A stretch of 64,000 nucleotides of DNA, taken from the NCBI GenBank assembly GCA_006739055.1, contig AP019702.1, forward strand, positions 3,621,388 to 3,685,387, written 5' to 3'. Positions 17,510-25,924 of the stretch are shown here, piece by piece. A program made the translations under genes and the position numbers. Numbering within the stretch: position 1 is the first letter of the stretch; the number at the start of each line of letters is the position of its first letter. The notes beneath the pieces were generated by a model. That model saw only the letters and a list, made by a program, of their open reading frames with translations. It was not told the DNA's origin and did no database searches. This DNA comes from Allostella vacuolata (GTDB lineage Bacteria; Pseudomonadota; Alphaproteobacteria; ATCC43930; Allostellaceae).

Positions 17510-18651
17510 AAGTCGTTCGGCTGCAGCATCATCTTCGACACCCCGTCCAGGATCAGCCGGTTGCCGCCGCCGAAATCGATCACCGCGTCGCCGTTCTGGT
17601 CAACCGTGGCGGCCACCAGGGTGGCGAAGTTGGTGATGGCGGAGCCGTTGACGTTCATCGGCAGGCGGATGGTGTCGCCGCTCGCCACGTCGAAGTCGCC
17701 GATGACGTCGACACCCGAGCCGGACGAGAACTGGAAACGGTCGGCGCCGAAGCCGCCCCACAGGGTGTCGTTGCCCATGTCGCCGGTGATCACGTCGTCG
17801 CCGGCCCCGCCGAACAGCTGGTCCTGGTCCGGGCCGCCATGGATCGTGTCGTTGCCGGCCTCGCCGAAGACGAAGTCGTCGCCGCGGTTGCCGTTCAGGT
17901 GCAGGTCGCTGCCGTCGCCGCCGAAGATCGTGTCGGAATCCTGCCCGCCGCGGACGATGTCCCGGCCGCCGTCGCCGTAGAGCAGGTCGCGGCCGGCATT
18001 GCCGTTCATGTCGTCGTCACCGCCCCAGCCGCCCAGCGTGTCGTTGCCGCCATAGCCGAGGATCATGTCGCCGCCGTCGAAGCCCTCCAGGTAGTCGGCC
18101 CCGTCGCCACCGATCCGGGTCACGCCGTTGTACGGATAATAGTCGTCATAGTGATAGCTGAAGCCATAGTCGGCATAGACGAAGCTCAGATAGCCGAACG
18201 AATCATAGCCGTATCCGCCATAGACCCAGTCGTACTCGTACCCGCCGTACCAATAGTCGGCATAGAATTCCACGCCATAGTCGTAATATCCGTAGTCGTA
18301 CGGATCATAGTAATAGTACGGGTCGTAGGTGTAATCGTAGTAGTCGTAATATCCGTCGTCGTAATATCCATAATCTCCGTACCAGTCGTCATAGTAGGAG
18401 TAATCATAGTACCCATCGTCGTAGTAGCCCGGATCATAGTACCCGGGATCGTAGTAGCCGCCATCGTAATAGCCATCGTCATAATAATAGCCATCATCGT
18501 AATATCCGTAGTCGTAATACCCGTCGTCATAATAGCCCGAGTCGTAGTACCCGCCGTCATAGTAGCCGTCGTCGTAATAGTCCGAGTCGTAATACCCGTA
18601 ATCGTACGAGTAGTCATCGTAGCTATAGTCGTAATAGTCGTCGTAGGCCAT
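17497..18651 (-). CDS. Tyr/Asp-repeat RTX calcium-binding protein
   Basis: A 384-residue protein in two parts. Residues 1-175 are an extreme low-complexity region: by my count the first 120 residues hold 55 Tyr and 35 Asp, mostly as the pentapeptide DxGYY (x = D, G, S, P or Y). Residues about 180-305 are RTX nonapeptides (GGDGADYLEGFDGGD, GGNDTLGGWGGDD, GGAGDDVITGDMGND), which fold into a calcium-binding beta roll. The last 75 residues (VDVIGDFDVASGDTIRL to NDFIFG) match the C-terminal region that type I secretion uses as an uncleaved signal. There is no N-terminal signal peptide and no type I transporter nearby. Export, probably to the cell surface, is inferred. The tyrosine-rich head may be adhesive, cross-linking or metal-binding; I know of no described family with this head. 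Confidence 0.88.
   Translation of the reverse strand: MAYDDYYDYSYDDYSYDYGYYDSDYYDDGYYDGGYYDSGYYDDGYYDYGYYDDGYYYDDGYYDGGYYDPGYYDPGYYDDGYYDYSYYDDWYGDYGYYDDGYYDYYDYTYDPYYYYDPYDYGYYDYGVEFYADYWYGGYEYDWVYGGYGYDSFGYLSFVYADYGFSYHYDDYYPYNGVTRIGGDGADYLEGFDGGDMILGYGGNDTLGGWGGDDDMNGNAGRDLLYGDGGRDIVRGGQDSDTIFGGDGSDLHLNGNRGDDFVFGEAGNDTIHGGPDQDQLFGGAGDDVITGDMGNDTLWGGFGADRFQFSSGSGVDVIGDFDVASGDTIRLPMNVNGSAITNFATLVAATVDQNGDAVIDFGGGNRLILDGVSKMMLQPNDFIFG
18345..18580 (-). repeat. 15-bp-period coding repeat (DxGYY)
   Basis: About fifteen degenerate 15-bp units on the minus strand encode DDGYY, DGGYY, DSGYY, DYGYY and DPGYY. Codon choice varies between copies (TAT/TAC, GAC/GAT), so the array is older than the identical repeat at 7257. 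The region is visibly richer in A and T than the surrounding DNA because Tyr and Asp codons force it. Confidence 0.9.
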
Positions 18652-18753
18652 GTCGAACCTCGGGAAGCGCCCTCGGGCGACGGAGGGCTTCGTGGGGGAA
18701 ACGATTCGCCGCCTGTTTCATTCCTCGTAGCGGCAGGCAAATTCCTGCGCCGA

Positions 18754-19689
18754 TCACGCGGCCGTGATCCGCCGCGTGGCGGCACCTGCCTGCGGGAGGT
18801 TGCCCAGCAGGTGATCCGCCAGCAGTTGAACGCGCGGCGCAAGGCGCCGGCTGCAGGGCCGGTAGAGCAGCAGGCGCCGCTCCGCCCAGGCATCTGCCAG
18901 GCCGAGGATGCGCAGCGCCTGGCGGCCGCGGTGGCGCCGGGCGGCGGCGGCGGGGAGGATCGCCAGGCCGGCGCCGTCCGCCACCATGCGGCAGAGCGCA
19001 TCGAAGTCCGCCACCCGGGCCCGCACCCGGAGCGCCGTGCCGGCGGCGGCGGCATGCCGGGCGATATAGGCCTGCAAGGGGTTGTCGGCGGCGAGTGCCA
19101 CGAAGCCCTCGCCGGCCAGGTCCGCCAGATGCGGCCGCCGCCGCCGGGCCAGGGGGCTGGCGGCCGGCACCAGCAGGACCAGCGGGTCCGGCCGCAGCGG
19201 GACCGCGTCCACCGCCACGGGCACGGCGAAGCCAAGGTCGATCGCCAGGCCGAGGTCGGCGGCGCCGTCGGCCACCGCGGCGACGATGCAGTCGCTGGGC
19301 TGCTCCTCGATATCGACCGCGATCGTCGGATGGGCCTGCAGAAAGGCCGGCAGGCGGCCGGGAACGATGTCGGCCATCGCGGCCGTGTTCACCCACAGGC
19401 GCACCCGTCCGGCGGCGCTGTCGCGCTCGAACCCGAGTTCGGCCTGCATCCGCTGCCAGGCCGCGACGATGGCCCGGGCATGGCCCAGCAGCAGACGCCC
19501 GTCCTCCGTCGGCCGGGCGCCGCCCCGCGCCCGCTGCAGCAGCAGCCGGCCGTCCAGGGCCAGCTCCATGCCACGAATTCGCTGGCTGGCGGACGGCAGG
19601 GCCAGGCCCATCCGGACGGCCCCCGCGGTGAGGCTGCCGCTGTCGGCGACGGCGATGAAGAGTCGGAGGTCGATGATGTCGAAGCGCAT
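18754..19689 (-). CDS. LysR family transcriptional regulator
   Basis: A 311-residue LysR-type regulator. The N-terminal winged helix is MRFDIIDLRLFIAVADSGS through ASQRIRGMELALDGRLLLQR. The linker helix and two-lobed inducer domain follow (RLWVNTAAMADIVPGRLPAF, then DLGLAIDLG and GAGLAILP). ATG at 19689 gives the normal start; the open frame runs upstream but is not coding-like. It is divergent (119 bp) from a TauE-type exporter gene, the usual arrangement for a LysR regulator and its target, so it probably activates or represses that gene. The inducer is unknown. Confidence 0.92.
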   Translation of the reverse strand: MRFDIIDLRLFIAVADSGSLTAGAVRMGLALPSASQRIRGMELALDGRLLLQRARGGARPTEDGRLLLGHARAIVAAWQRMQAELGFERDSAAGRVRLWVNTAAMADIVPGRLPAFLQAHPTIAVDIEEQPSDCIVAAVADGAADLGLAIDLGFAVPVAVDAVPLRPDPLVLLVPAASPLARRRRPHLADLAGEGFVALAADNPLQAYIARHAAAAGTALRVRARVADFDALCRMVADGAGLAILPAAAARRHRGRQALRILGLADAWAERRLLLYRPCSRRLAPRVQLLADHLLGNLPQAGAATRRITAA

Positions 19690-19808
19690 GGTCCCTTGGT
19701 CGACTCCCGCCGGGTTCCGGTTCACGCCGGAGCCTGCGTTTTTTCCGAAGCCATCCTTCGGGAGAGCCAGCTTGCGCGCCCGGCGGCGATGGGCCAAGCG
19801 GTGGGGTG

Positions 19809-20558
19809 ATGATCCCATCCCCCGAACTGCTCCTCTACTCCGCCGCCGTCTTCCTGCTGGCCGGGCTGGTCAAGGGCGTGCTCGGCCTCGGCCTGCCGAC
19901 GGTCGTGATCGCGCTGCTGGCGCTGGCACTGCCCCCGGCGCAGGCTGCAGCCCTGCTGCTGGTCCCATCCTTCGTGACCAACGTCGCCCAGGGTGCAGTC
20001 GGCGGCCACCTGGTCCATCTCTCCCGCCGCCTGTGGCCGGCGGCGCTGGGGCTCGTGCTGGGCACGGCATCGGGCGGCTGGCTGGCCGCGGCCGCCTTCG
20101 GGCCCGAGGCCGGTGCCGCGACGCGCACCGCGCTCGGCCTGACGCTCGTCGTCTACGCGGCGACGGCCCTGGCGGGCCGGGTCCCTGCCTTCGCGCCGGG
20201 GGCCGAGCGCCTGCTGGGCGGCCCGGCCGGCTTCCTGTCGGGGGTGATGGGGGCCTCGTGCGGGGTATTCGTCTTTCCGATCGCGCCGTTCCTCCAGGCA
20301 CTCGGGCTCGGCCGGTCGGAGCTCTCCCAGGCCCTCGGCCTGGCCTTCACCGTCGCCACGCTGGCATTGGCCGGCAGCCTCGCCCGGGCCGAGCAGCTCG
20401 GCCCGGGCGACCTGCTATGGTCTGCGGCCGGGGTGTTGCCGGCGCTCGCCGGGATGGCGCTGGGAATGCGCCTGCGCGATCGCCTGCAGCCGCGGGTCTT
20501 CCGCCTCGTCTTCCTGCTCGGCCTGGCGGCCGTAGGCCTGCATCTCGCTCTAGCCTGA
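19809..20558 (+). CDS. TauE/SafE family (DUF81) sulfite/anion exporter
   Basis: A 249-residue membrane protein with about eight helices and the family's two repeated halves. The N-terminal motif AGLVKGVLGLGLPTVVIALLAL and the second GGPAGFLSGVMGASCGVFVFPI are the TauE signatures. Members export sulfite or sulfoacetate-type organosulfonates. No sulfonate genes are adjacent, so the substrate is inferred only at family level. ATG at 19809 is used in preference to the GTG three bases before. It is divergent from the LysR gene, its likely regulator. Confidence 0.9.
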   Translation: MIPSPELLLYSAAVFLLAGLVKGVLGLGLPTVVIALLALALPPAQAAALLLVPSFVTNVAQGAVGGHLVHLSRRLWPAALGLVLGTASGGWLAAAAFGPEAGAATRTALGLTLVVYAATALAGRVPAFAPGAERLLGGPAGFLSGVMGASCGVFVFPIAPFLQALGLGRSELSQALGLAFTVATLALAGSLARAEQLGPGDLLWSAAGVLPALAGMALGMRLRDRLQPRVFRLVFLLGLAAVGLHLALA

Positions 20559-20583
20559 GAGTCCGGCTTCCTTGGAGAAATCC

Positions 20584-20781
20584 TTAGACCGGATGCTCGA
20601 ACAGGGTCGGCGCGCGCGGATTGGACGGGCGCGAGGCATCCAGTTCGGCCGCCATGTGGGCCAGGATTTCCGCATTGCGGCGAAGCTGGGCGGCGTGCTC
20701 CGCATCGGTCGACGCCAGCCCCTCGAACTCGCGGGACATGTAGTCGAGCATTCCGGCATAAGTCGAATAAAATGGGGACAT
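20584..20781 (-). CDS. small hypothetical protein
   Basis: A 65-residue protein (MSPFYSTYAGMLDYMSREFE ... LFEHPV) with an amphipathic, mostly helical middle (EHAAQLRRNAEILAHMAAEL). I recognise no family. Residue composition and strong third-position GC look coding, and no better gene covers this stretch. The start could instead be the internal Met at 20751 (MLDYMS). It lies between the TauE gene and an alpha/beta hydrolase gene; 158 bp upstream of its start hold nothing I can name. Confidence 0.5.
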   Translation of the reverse strand: MSPFYSTYAGMLDYMSREFEGLASTDAEHAAQLRRNAEILAHMAAELDASRPSNPRAPTLFEHPV

Positions 20782-20939
20782 TCTGGACCCGGGGGCGGTT
20801 GCTGGAGCGTTCGGAAGAAGAACGAGAGGCTAGCGAATTTGTTCCGCTCTGTGTCCTGCAAAACGCACCAATGCGGTGCCACGCCCCTGCGCTGCAACAT
20901 GGCGCCGGGCCCTGGCTGGTCACCGGCCGGCCAGGCGCT

Positions 20940-21647
20940 ATGATGCCGGCCATGCCCCTTCCCGTGACCCTCGCGATCGAGGGCGCCGCGCCGGTTTCCG
21001 GCTTGTGGCAGGCGCCAGCCGACGCATCGGCGGCCCTCGTGCTCGCCCACGGCGCCGGGGCGGGCATGACCCACCGGGCGATGGCGGGGCTGGCCGACGG
21101 GTTGGCGGCACGCGGCATCGCCACCCTGCGCTTCCAGTTCCCCTACATGGAGCGCGGCGCGGCGCGGCCGGATCCGCCCGCCATCGCCCATGCGGCGGTC
21201 CGCGCGGCGGTGGGCGAGGCAGCGGCGCGCGCGCCGCACCTGCCGCTCTTCGCCGGGGGCCGGTCGTTCGGCGGCCGCATGACCTCGCAGGCGCAGGCGA
21301 TCCGCCCCCTGCCCGGCGTTCGCGGCCTCGTCTTCTTCGCCTTCCCGCTGCATCCGGCCGGCAAGCCGTCGGACGCGCGGGCGGAACACCTGGCGGACGT
21401 GGCGCTGCCGATGCTGTTCGTGCAGGGGGACCGCGACGCGCTGGCCGATCTGGCCTTGCTGCGCGCCCTGGTCGACCGGCTCGGGCCGCGCGCGACGCTG
21501 GAACTGGTCGCCGACGCCGACCATGCCTTCCACGTCCGCGCCCGCAGCGGCCGCCGCGACCCCGAGGTGCTGGCGGCGATCCTCGACCGCGCGGCCGGCT
21601 GGATGGCGGCGGCTACCCCAGCGCCTTCTCGTACGCCTCCGGCTTGA
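20940..21647 (+). CDS. alpha/beta hydrolase, KAT8/Tex30-like
   Basis: A 235-residue alpha/beta hydrolase of the bacterial Tex30/KANL3-like group. Features: LVLAHGAGAGMTH (oxyanion loop), LRFQFPYMERGAARPDPP, the nucleophile elbow FAGGRSFGGRMTS (Ser in GRSFGG), LVFFAFPLHPAGKP, a late Asp strand (LFVQGDRDALAD) and the catalytic His in DADHAFHV. These residues make a complete triad. Substrates of this group are unknown. Start codons at 20940, 20943 and 20952 are all possible and no strong ribosome site picks one. The 3' end overlaps the convergent ArsC-like gene by 35 bp. Confidence 0.88.
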   Translation: MMPAMPLPVTLAIEGAAPVSGLWQAPADASAALVLAHGAGAGMTHRAMAGLADGLAARGIATLRFQFPYMERGAARPDPPAIAHAAVRAAVGEAAARAPHLPLFAGGRSFGGRMTSQAQAIRPLPGVRGLVFFAFPLHPAGKPSDARAEHLADVALPMLFVQGDRDALADLALLRALVDRLGPRATLELVADADHAFHVRARSGRRDPEVLAAILDRAAGWMAAATPAPSRTPPA

Positions 21648-21966
21648 AGCCGACGAGCAGCCGCCCGTCCAGGTCCAGCACCGGACGCTTGATCATCGAA
21701 GGCTGGGCCAGCATCAGGTCCACCGCCTTGCCCGCGTCGAGACCGGCGCGGTCGGCCTCCGGCAGCTTGCGGAAGGTGGTGCCGGCCCGGTTCAGCAGCG
21801 TTTCCCAGCCGACCGCCGCGACCCAGCCCTGCAGCACGTCGCGCCCGATGCCGGACACCTTGTAGTCGTGGAAGGCATGGGCGACGCCGTGCTGGTCGAG
21901 CCAGGTGCGGGCCTTCTTCATGGTGTCGCAGTTCCGGATGCCATAGATCGTGACGGCCCTGGCCAT
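21613..21966 (-). CDS. ArsC/Spx family (YffB-like) reductase
   Basis: A 117-residue thioredoxin-fold protein. It begins MARAVTIYGIRNCDTMKKARTWL, with a single Cys (NCDTMKKA) as in YffB rather than a CxxC. Later come RAGTTFRKLPEAD and the conserved QPSMIKRPVLDLDGRLLVGF. YffB-type members are glutathione-dependent thiol reductases of unknown substrate; the Arg triad of true arsenate reductases is only partly visible. ATG at 21966 has GGGAG upstream. An in-frame ATG at 21999 exists only because of the 19-bp duplication described at 21982. Confidence 0.88.
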   Translation of the reverse strand: MARAVTIYGIRNCDTMKKARTWLDQHGVAHAFHDYKVSGIGRDVLQGWVAAVGWETLLNRAGTTFRKLPEADRAGLDAGKAVDLMLAQPSMIKRPVLDLDGRLLVGFKPEAYEKALG

Positions 21967-21981
21967 CGCCTCGCTCCCGCT

Positions 21982-22019
21982 CGCTTCAGGAAAGTTCATG
22001 CGCTTCAGGAAAGATCATG
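21982..22019 (-). repeat. 19-bp tandem duplication at a gene junction
   Basis: CGCTTCAGGAAAGTTCATG (21982-22000) and CGCTTCAGGAAAGATCATG (22001-22019) are adjacent copies differing by one base. The right copy holds the last codons and stop of the DUF1349 gene; the left copy repeats them between that stop and the YffB-like gene. Confidence 0.9.
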
Positions 22020-22580
22020 CAGGTCCCGGCCCGACGGCGCGGTGACCCGGAAGTCGGAGAACTCCACCGCCAGGCCGGCCCGTTCCGGCGTACAGCACAT
22101 CGGCCCGACCAGGTACGACGCCGCCTTCGGAAACGGGCAGAGCCGCAGCAGCGGCCAGGTGCGGCCGTCGGCGGACGCCTGCAGGCGCAGGACCCCCGCC
22201 GCCACGGTCGCCCGCAGCCGGAAGTCCGCCGCGTCGCCGTAGAACGGCCCGGTCGCCCAGTCGGACTGTCCGGCGGTCAGCACGCTGCTCAGCATCGCCT
22301 GCCCGTCCGACAGCTCGATGCCGGCCTTGACCCAATGCCGATCATCGACCCGCACCATGATGCCGGCCTGGTCATAGAGCGCCGCGTAGGATGCCCTGAC
22401 CCGCAGTTCGGCCGTGAAGTCGCCGTCCGTGGCGAGCGCGAACAGGTGGCCGCTGTCGCGGGTGAAGCCGTAATGCGTCTCGCGCCAGAAATCCGTGCCG
22501 TGGTCGGTGACGACGTGCAGGCTGCCGCCGTCCAGCCGCCAGTGGCGGGGGGCATTGAGCCAGGTGCAACGGCTGAGCAT
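22005..22580 (-). CDS. DUF1349 domain protein
   Basis: A 191-residue single-domain protein of the DUF1349 (concanavalin-like beta sandwich) family. Recognisable segments are TDFWRETHYGF, GHLFALATDGDFTAELRVRA, LYDQAGIMVRVDDRHWVKAGIE and the C-terminal AGLAVEFSDFRVT. The fold usually binds carbohydrate, but many bacterial stand-alone members are intracellular and of unknown function; no signal peptide is seen here. ATG at 22580 has GAGGA upstream; a further ATG 33 bp upstream is possible. It is divergent from the panE-like gene, and the YffB-like gene follows closely on the same strand. Confidence 0.85.
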   Translation of the reverse strand: MLSRCTWLNAPRHWRLDGGSLHVVTDHGTDFWRETHYGFTRDSGHLFALATDGDFTAELRVRASYAALYDQAGIMVRVDDRHWVKAGIELSDGQAMLSSVLTAGQSDWATGPFYGDAADFRLRATVAAGVLRLQASADGRTWPLLRLCPFPKAASYLVGPMCCTPERAGLAVEFSDFRVTAPSGRDLHDLS

Positions 22581-22721
22581 GACGCGGGGGTCCTCAGGAT
22601 CGGCGGCCGGCATCTTCCACGGCGCTGCCGGCACTTGCAACCCGTGCCGATCCGGCCTCGACGCGGCGGCCGGCCGTGGACGACAATCCGGCCCGACGCG
22701 AAGAGAATCAGGAGATCGAGT

Positions 22722-23645
22722 ATGCGCATGCTGGTCGTCGGAGCCGGGTCCACCGGTGGGTATTTCGGGGGGCGCCTGGCCCAGGCGGGCCGCGACGTGA
22801 CGTTCCTCGTCCGCCCCGGCCGCGCCGCCCATCTGCGCGCGAACGGGCTGCAGGTGGTGAGCCCGCACGGCGACTTCACCCTGGCGCCGCAGCTGGTCAC
22901 GGCGGACAGCATCGACGGCACCTACGACGCGGTGCTGGTGACGGTGAAGGCGTTCTCGCTCGAGGCGGCGCTCGCCGACATGGCGCCTGCGGTCGGGCCG
23001 GACACCATGGTCCTGCCGGTGCTGAACGGCATGAAGCATCTCGACCGCATGGCCGATCGGTTCGGCGCCCCCGCCGTGGTCGGCTGCGTGTGCAAGGTCG
23101 GCACCTCGATCGATGCCGAGGGGCGCATCATCCAGCTCAACCGGATGCAGGAGCTGGCCTATGGCGAGCTCGACGGCAGCCCGTCGGCCCGCACCGACCG
23201 GCTCGACACGTTCCTGCGCGATGCCGGCTTCGACGCGCGGCTGACGCCGACCATCACCCGCGAGCTGTGGGAGAAGTGGCTGCTGCTGGCCGCACTCGGC
23301 GGCGCCACCTGCACCATGCGCGGGACGATCGGCGACATCGCCGCCACGCCCGACGGGGAAGCGTTCGTCAACCGGCTGATCGACGAGGTGGTCGCGGTGG
23401 TGGAAGCGGTCGGCCAAGCACCCGGCCCCGGGTATGTCGCCGGGGTCCGCGCCACCATGACGGCCAAGGGCTCGCCCGGGGCCTCGTCCATGTACCGCGA
23501 CCTGACCGCCGGCAATGCGGTCGAGGCCGACCAGATCGTGGGCGACCTGCTCGACCGCGGGCGCCGGGCCGGCCTCGACACACCGCTGCTGGCCGCCGCC
23601 TACACGCATCTCTGCGTCTACCAGAACCGGCTCGGCCGGGCGTAG
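22722..23645 (+). CDS. 2-dehydropantoate 2-reductase family (PanE/ApbA-like)
   Basis: A 307-residue NADP-dependent reductase, possibly reducing ketopantoate to pantoate for coenzyme A synthesis. The N-terminal Rossmann motif is MRMLVVGAGSTGGYFGGRLA, followed by VTVKAFSLEAAL with the family Lys, LPVLNGMKHLDRM (the Asn-Gly-Met substrate motif), the helical C-terminal domain entry LWEKWLLLAALGGATCTMRG and the ligand loop GSPGASSMYRDL. Paralogues are common, so true PanE activity is not certain. ATG at 22722 has AGGAG eight bases before it. It is transcribed alone and ends at a hairpin shared with the convergent DUF427 gene. Confidence 0.9.
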   Translation: MRMLVVGAGSTGGYFGGRLAQAGRDVTFLVRPGRAAHLRANGLQVVSPHGDFTLAPQLVTADSIDGTYDAVLVTVKAFSLEAALADMAPAVGPDTMVLPVLNGMKHLDRMADRFGAPAVVGCVCKVGTSIDAEGRIIQLNRMQELAYGELDGSPSARTDRLDTFLRDAGFDARLTPTITRELWEKWLLLAALGGATCTMRGTIGDIAATPDGEAFVNRLIDEVVAVVEAVGQAPGPGYVAGVRATMTAKGSPGASSMYRDLTAGNAVEADQIVGDLLDRGRRAGLDTPLLAAAYTHLCVYQNRLGRA

Positions 23646-23653
23646 GCGGCCGA

Positions 23654-23677
23654 CCCCGCCGGCCTCAGCCGGCGGGG
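23654..23677. terminator. bidirectional hairpin between convergent genes
   Basis: A perfect 10-bp stem CCCCGCCGGC / GCCGGCGGGG with loop CTCA; the loop holds the stop codon of the minus-strand DUF427 gene. There is no T run, but the position between two convergent ends fits a shared terminator. Confidence 0.65.
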
Positions 23678-24048
23678 TGCACCTCGATCGCGTCCACCCG
23701 GTCGGGGTAGAAGGCGAGGTGGCCGGCGATCGCGGCGACGGCCGGGTATGGCGCCGGGTAGGTCCAGACGGCGTCGGCCGACCGCGCGCCGCCGGCCGGG
23801 ATGCCGAAATAGGCGCACTCGCCCTTGTAGGGGCAGTAGGTGGCGCGGTCGCTCGGCTCCAGCATCGCCATGTCGACGTCCGCCCGTGGAATGTAGAAGA
23901 CCGGCGGATAGGCGGCCTCGCGCAGCACCAGCGCCCGCCGGCTGTCGGCGACCACCCGCCCGGCGACGGTGACCACGACCCGCCCGGGGCCGGGCTCGAT
24001 CGCGATCGGGTGGTCCGGGCCCGGAACCTTCATCGGCCTGGCGGTCAT
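23665..24048 (-). CDS. DUF427 domain protein
   Basis: A 127-residue protein containing the complete DUF427 beta-barrel domain. Visible signatures: PIAIEPGPGRVVVTVAGRVV at the start, VLREAAYPPVFYIPRADVDM, and the diagnostic TYCPYKGECAYFGI with two Cys. It ends WTYPAPYPAVAAIAGHLAFYPDRV. Function is unknown across the family. The start ATG at 24048 is preceded by GAGAGG; the open frame upstream is not coding-like. It converges on the panE-like gene, and its stop sits in the loop of the shared hairpin. Confidence 0.9.
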   Translation of the reverse strand: MTARPMKVPGPDHPIAIEPGPGRVVVTVAGRVVADSRRALVLREAAYPPVFYIPRADVDMAMLEPSDRATYCPYKGECAYFGIPAGGARSADAVWTYPAPYPAVAAIAGHLAFYPDRVDAIEVHPAG

Positions 24049-24241
24049 GGCATGCCTCTCCTCGACAGGTGTTGACGCGCATCCCGTTCCCATTCCAAAT
24101 TCTGCCTCAGCGCGCTCTGGGGCGCCACCTGTCCGCGGCAAGGGGCCTCTGGCCCCACCCAATCGGTCGATACCCTCAGCCGAACCCTTCTTCCGGCCTG
24201 TCGCAAGCGGACATCAGGCAGCTCATCGGAAGGAAGGTCCC

Positions 24242-25924
24242 ATGCCTCGCCGGCTGACCGCGAAGACCACCCTCGACTCCCTGAAGAAGCAGGCCAAGCG
24301 CTGGCTGAAGGCCGTGCGCGCGGGCGACGCCGCGGCGCGCGATCGCCTGGTCCGCGCGTATCCCGCGGCACCCGCCGAGCCCGGATTGCGCGATGTCCAG
24401 CACGCTCTGGCCCGCGAGCATGACCTGCCCGGCTGGGCGGCCCTGTCGGAGGCGCTGGCCGACCGCGCGCTGGCCCGGCTCGGCCTGGCCGAGCAGGCGG
24501 CGATCGTCCTGCGCCATTGCTGGGGCGGCGATGCCGCGGCGGCCGGCCGGCTGCTCCGCCGCCAGCCCGGAATCGCCCGCCACGGCCTGCACGCGGCGGT
24601 CGCCTGCGGCGACCTGGCGGAGGTCCGGCGGCACCTCGCGGCGGACCCGGCCGGCGCCGGCGCTCCGGGCGGGCCGCTCGACTGGGCGCCGCTGCTCTAC
24701 CTCGCCTATTCGCGGCTGCCCGGGATGGCGGATGCCGACGCGGCGCTGGCCATCGCCGGCACCCTGCTCGACCATGGGGCCGACCCCAACGCCCGCTTCG
24801 ACGACGGCTGGGGCAACCCCTTCACCGTCCTGACCGGCGTGATCGGCGCGGGCGAGGGCAGCCGCCCGCCCCACCCGGCCGCCGATGCGCTGGCCCGGCT
24901 GCTGATCGAGCGCGGCGCCGAGCCCTACGACACCCAGGCGCTCTACAACACCTCCATCGTCGACGACGATCCGCACTGGATGGACTTCCTCTACCGGCAC
25001 TCCGAGCGGCGCGGCGACCAGGCGCGCTGGAACGACCCGACCGCCAGGCCGGCGCTCGGCGGCAAGGTGCCGATGGGTTCGATCGACTACCTGCTCGGCA
25101 ACGCGGTCGCCTTCGGCCATGTCCGGCGGGCCGAGTGGCTGCTGCAGCACGGCGGCGACGCCAACGGCGTCAACGCCTACCAGGAGCATCCGCACCATGT
25201 GGAGGCCCAGCTGCGCGGACGGTCCGACATCGCCGACCTGCTGGTGCGGCACGGCGCCGTCCCGGTCGCGCTCGACGGGCAGGCGGCGTTCCAGGCCGCC
25301 TGCATGCGGCTCGACCGGGCGGCCGCCCGGGCGTCGGCCGGCCGCCACCCGGAGTATCTGGCCGATGCCGCGGCGATGACGGCCGCGATCGAGGCCGGCT
25401 GGACCGACGTGGCGGCACTGCTGCTCGAGCTCGGCAGCGACGCCAACCTCGCCGACCGGGAGGGGGTGCGGCCGCTCAACAAGGCGATCCGGTCCGATCG
25501 CATGGACATCGTCCGCATGCTGCTCGCCCACGGCGCCGACATCGACTACCGCGAGCCGCGCTTCGGCGGCTCCGCGCTGGGCTGGGCGGTGCATTTCGGG
25601 CGCCAGGAGATGATCGCGCTGCTGGCCCCGCGCAGCCGCGACGTCGTCGAGCTCGTCTATGCCGGGCTGGAGCAGCGGCTGGACGCGGTGCTGGCCGGCG
25701 ATCCGGCGCTGGCGAACGCGCGCGGCCCCAATGGCGGCGCCACCCCCCTCTTCCACCTGCCCGACGACGAGGAGCAGGCGGCCCGGATCGCTTCCTTGCT
25801 GCTGCGCCGCGGCGCCGACCCGACCGTGCGCAACGATGCCGGTGAAAGCGCCGAGGACACCGCCCGGCGGCGCGGCCTGGACGACGCCGCCCGCATCATC
25901 GGAGCCGCCGCCCGGCGACGATGA
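24242..25924 (+). CDS. ankyrin repeat protein
   Basis: A 560-residue cytoplasmic protein. The N-terminal 60 residues (TLDSLKKQAKRWLKAVRAGD ... LAREHDLPGWAAL) match a module common before ankyrin repeats in Proteobacteria. At least eight ankyrin-like units follow, for example HAAVACGDLAEVRRHL, IAGTLLDHGADPNARF, ALLLELGSDANLADREGVRP, IVRMLLAHGADIDYRE and LLLRRGADPTVRNDAGE. Several units are degenerate or longer than 33 residues. These proteins mediate protein-protein contacts; partners are unknown. GGAAGG precedes the ATG at 24242. A 193-bp gap upstream contains a possible -35 TTGACG at 24072 without a convincing -10. Confidence 0.9.
   Translation: MPRRLTAKTTLDSLKKQAKRWLKAVRAGDAAARDRLVRAYPAAPAEPGLRDVQHALAREHDLPGWAALSEALADRALARLGLAEQAAIVLRHCWGGDAAAAGRLLRRQPGIARHGLHAAVACGDLAEVRRHLAADPAGAGAPGGPLDWAPLLYLAYSRLPGMADADAALAIAGTLLDHGADPNARFDDGWGNPFTVLTGVIGAGEGSRPPHPAADALARLLIERGAEPYDTQALYNTSIVDDDPHWMDFLYRHSERRGDQARWNDPTARPALGGKVPMGSIDYLLGNAVAFGHVRRAEWLLQHGGDANGVNAYQEHPHHVEAQLRGRSDIADLLVRHGAVPVALDGQAAFQAACMRLDRAAARASAGRHPEYLADAAAMTAAIEAGWTDVAALLLELGSDANLADREGVRPLNKAIRSDRMDIVRMLLAHGADIDYREPRFGGSALGWAVHFGRQEMIALLAPRSRDVVELVYAGLEQRLDAVLAGDPALANARGPNGGATPLFHLPDDEEQAARIASLLLRRGADPTVRNDAGESAEDTARRRGLDDAARIIGAAARRR

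Noticed and set aside
18170-18650. Short regularly repeated words resembling a CRISPR array
   Set aside because: The repeats are 15 bp, contiguous, without spacers, and are codons of the DxGYY array in an intact reading frame.
24072-24101. TTGACG with CAAATT 18 bp downstream as a promoter for the ankyrin gene
   Set aside because: The -10 match is poor and the distance to the start (about 140 bp) is long; not enough to annotate.
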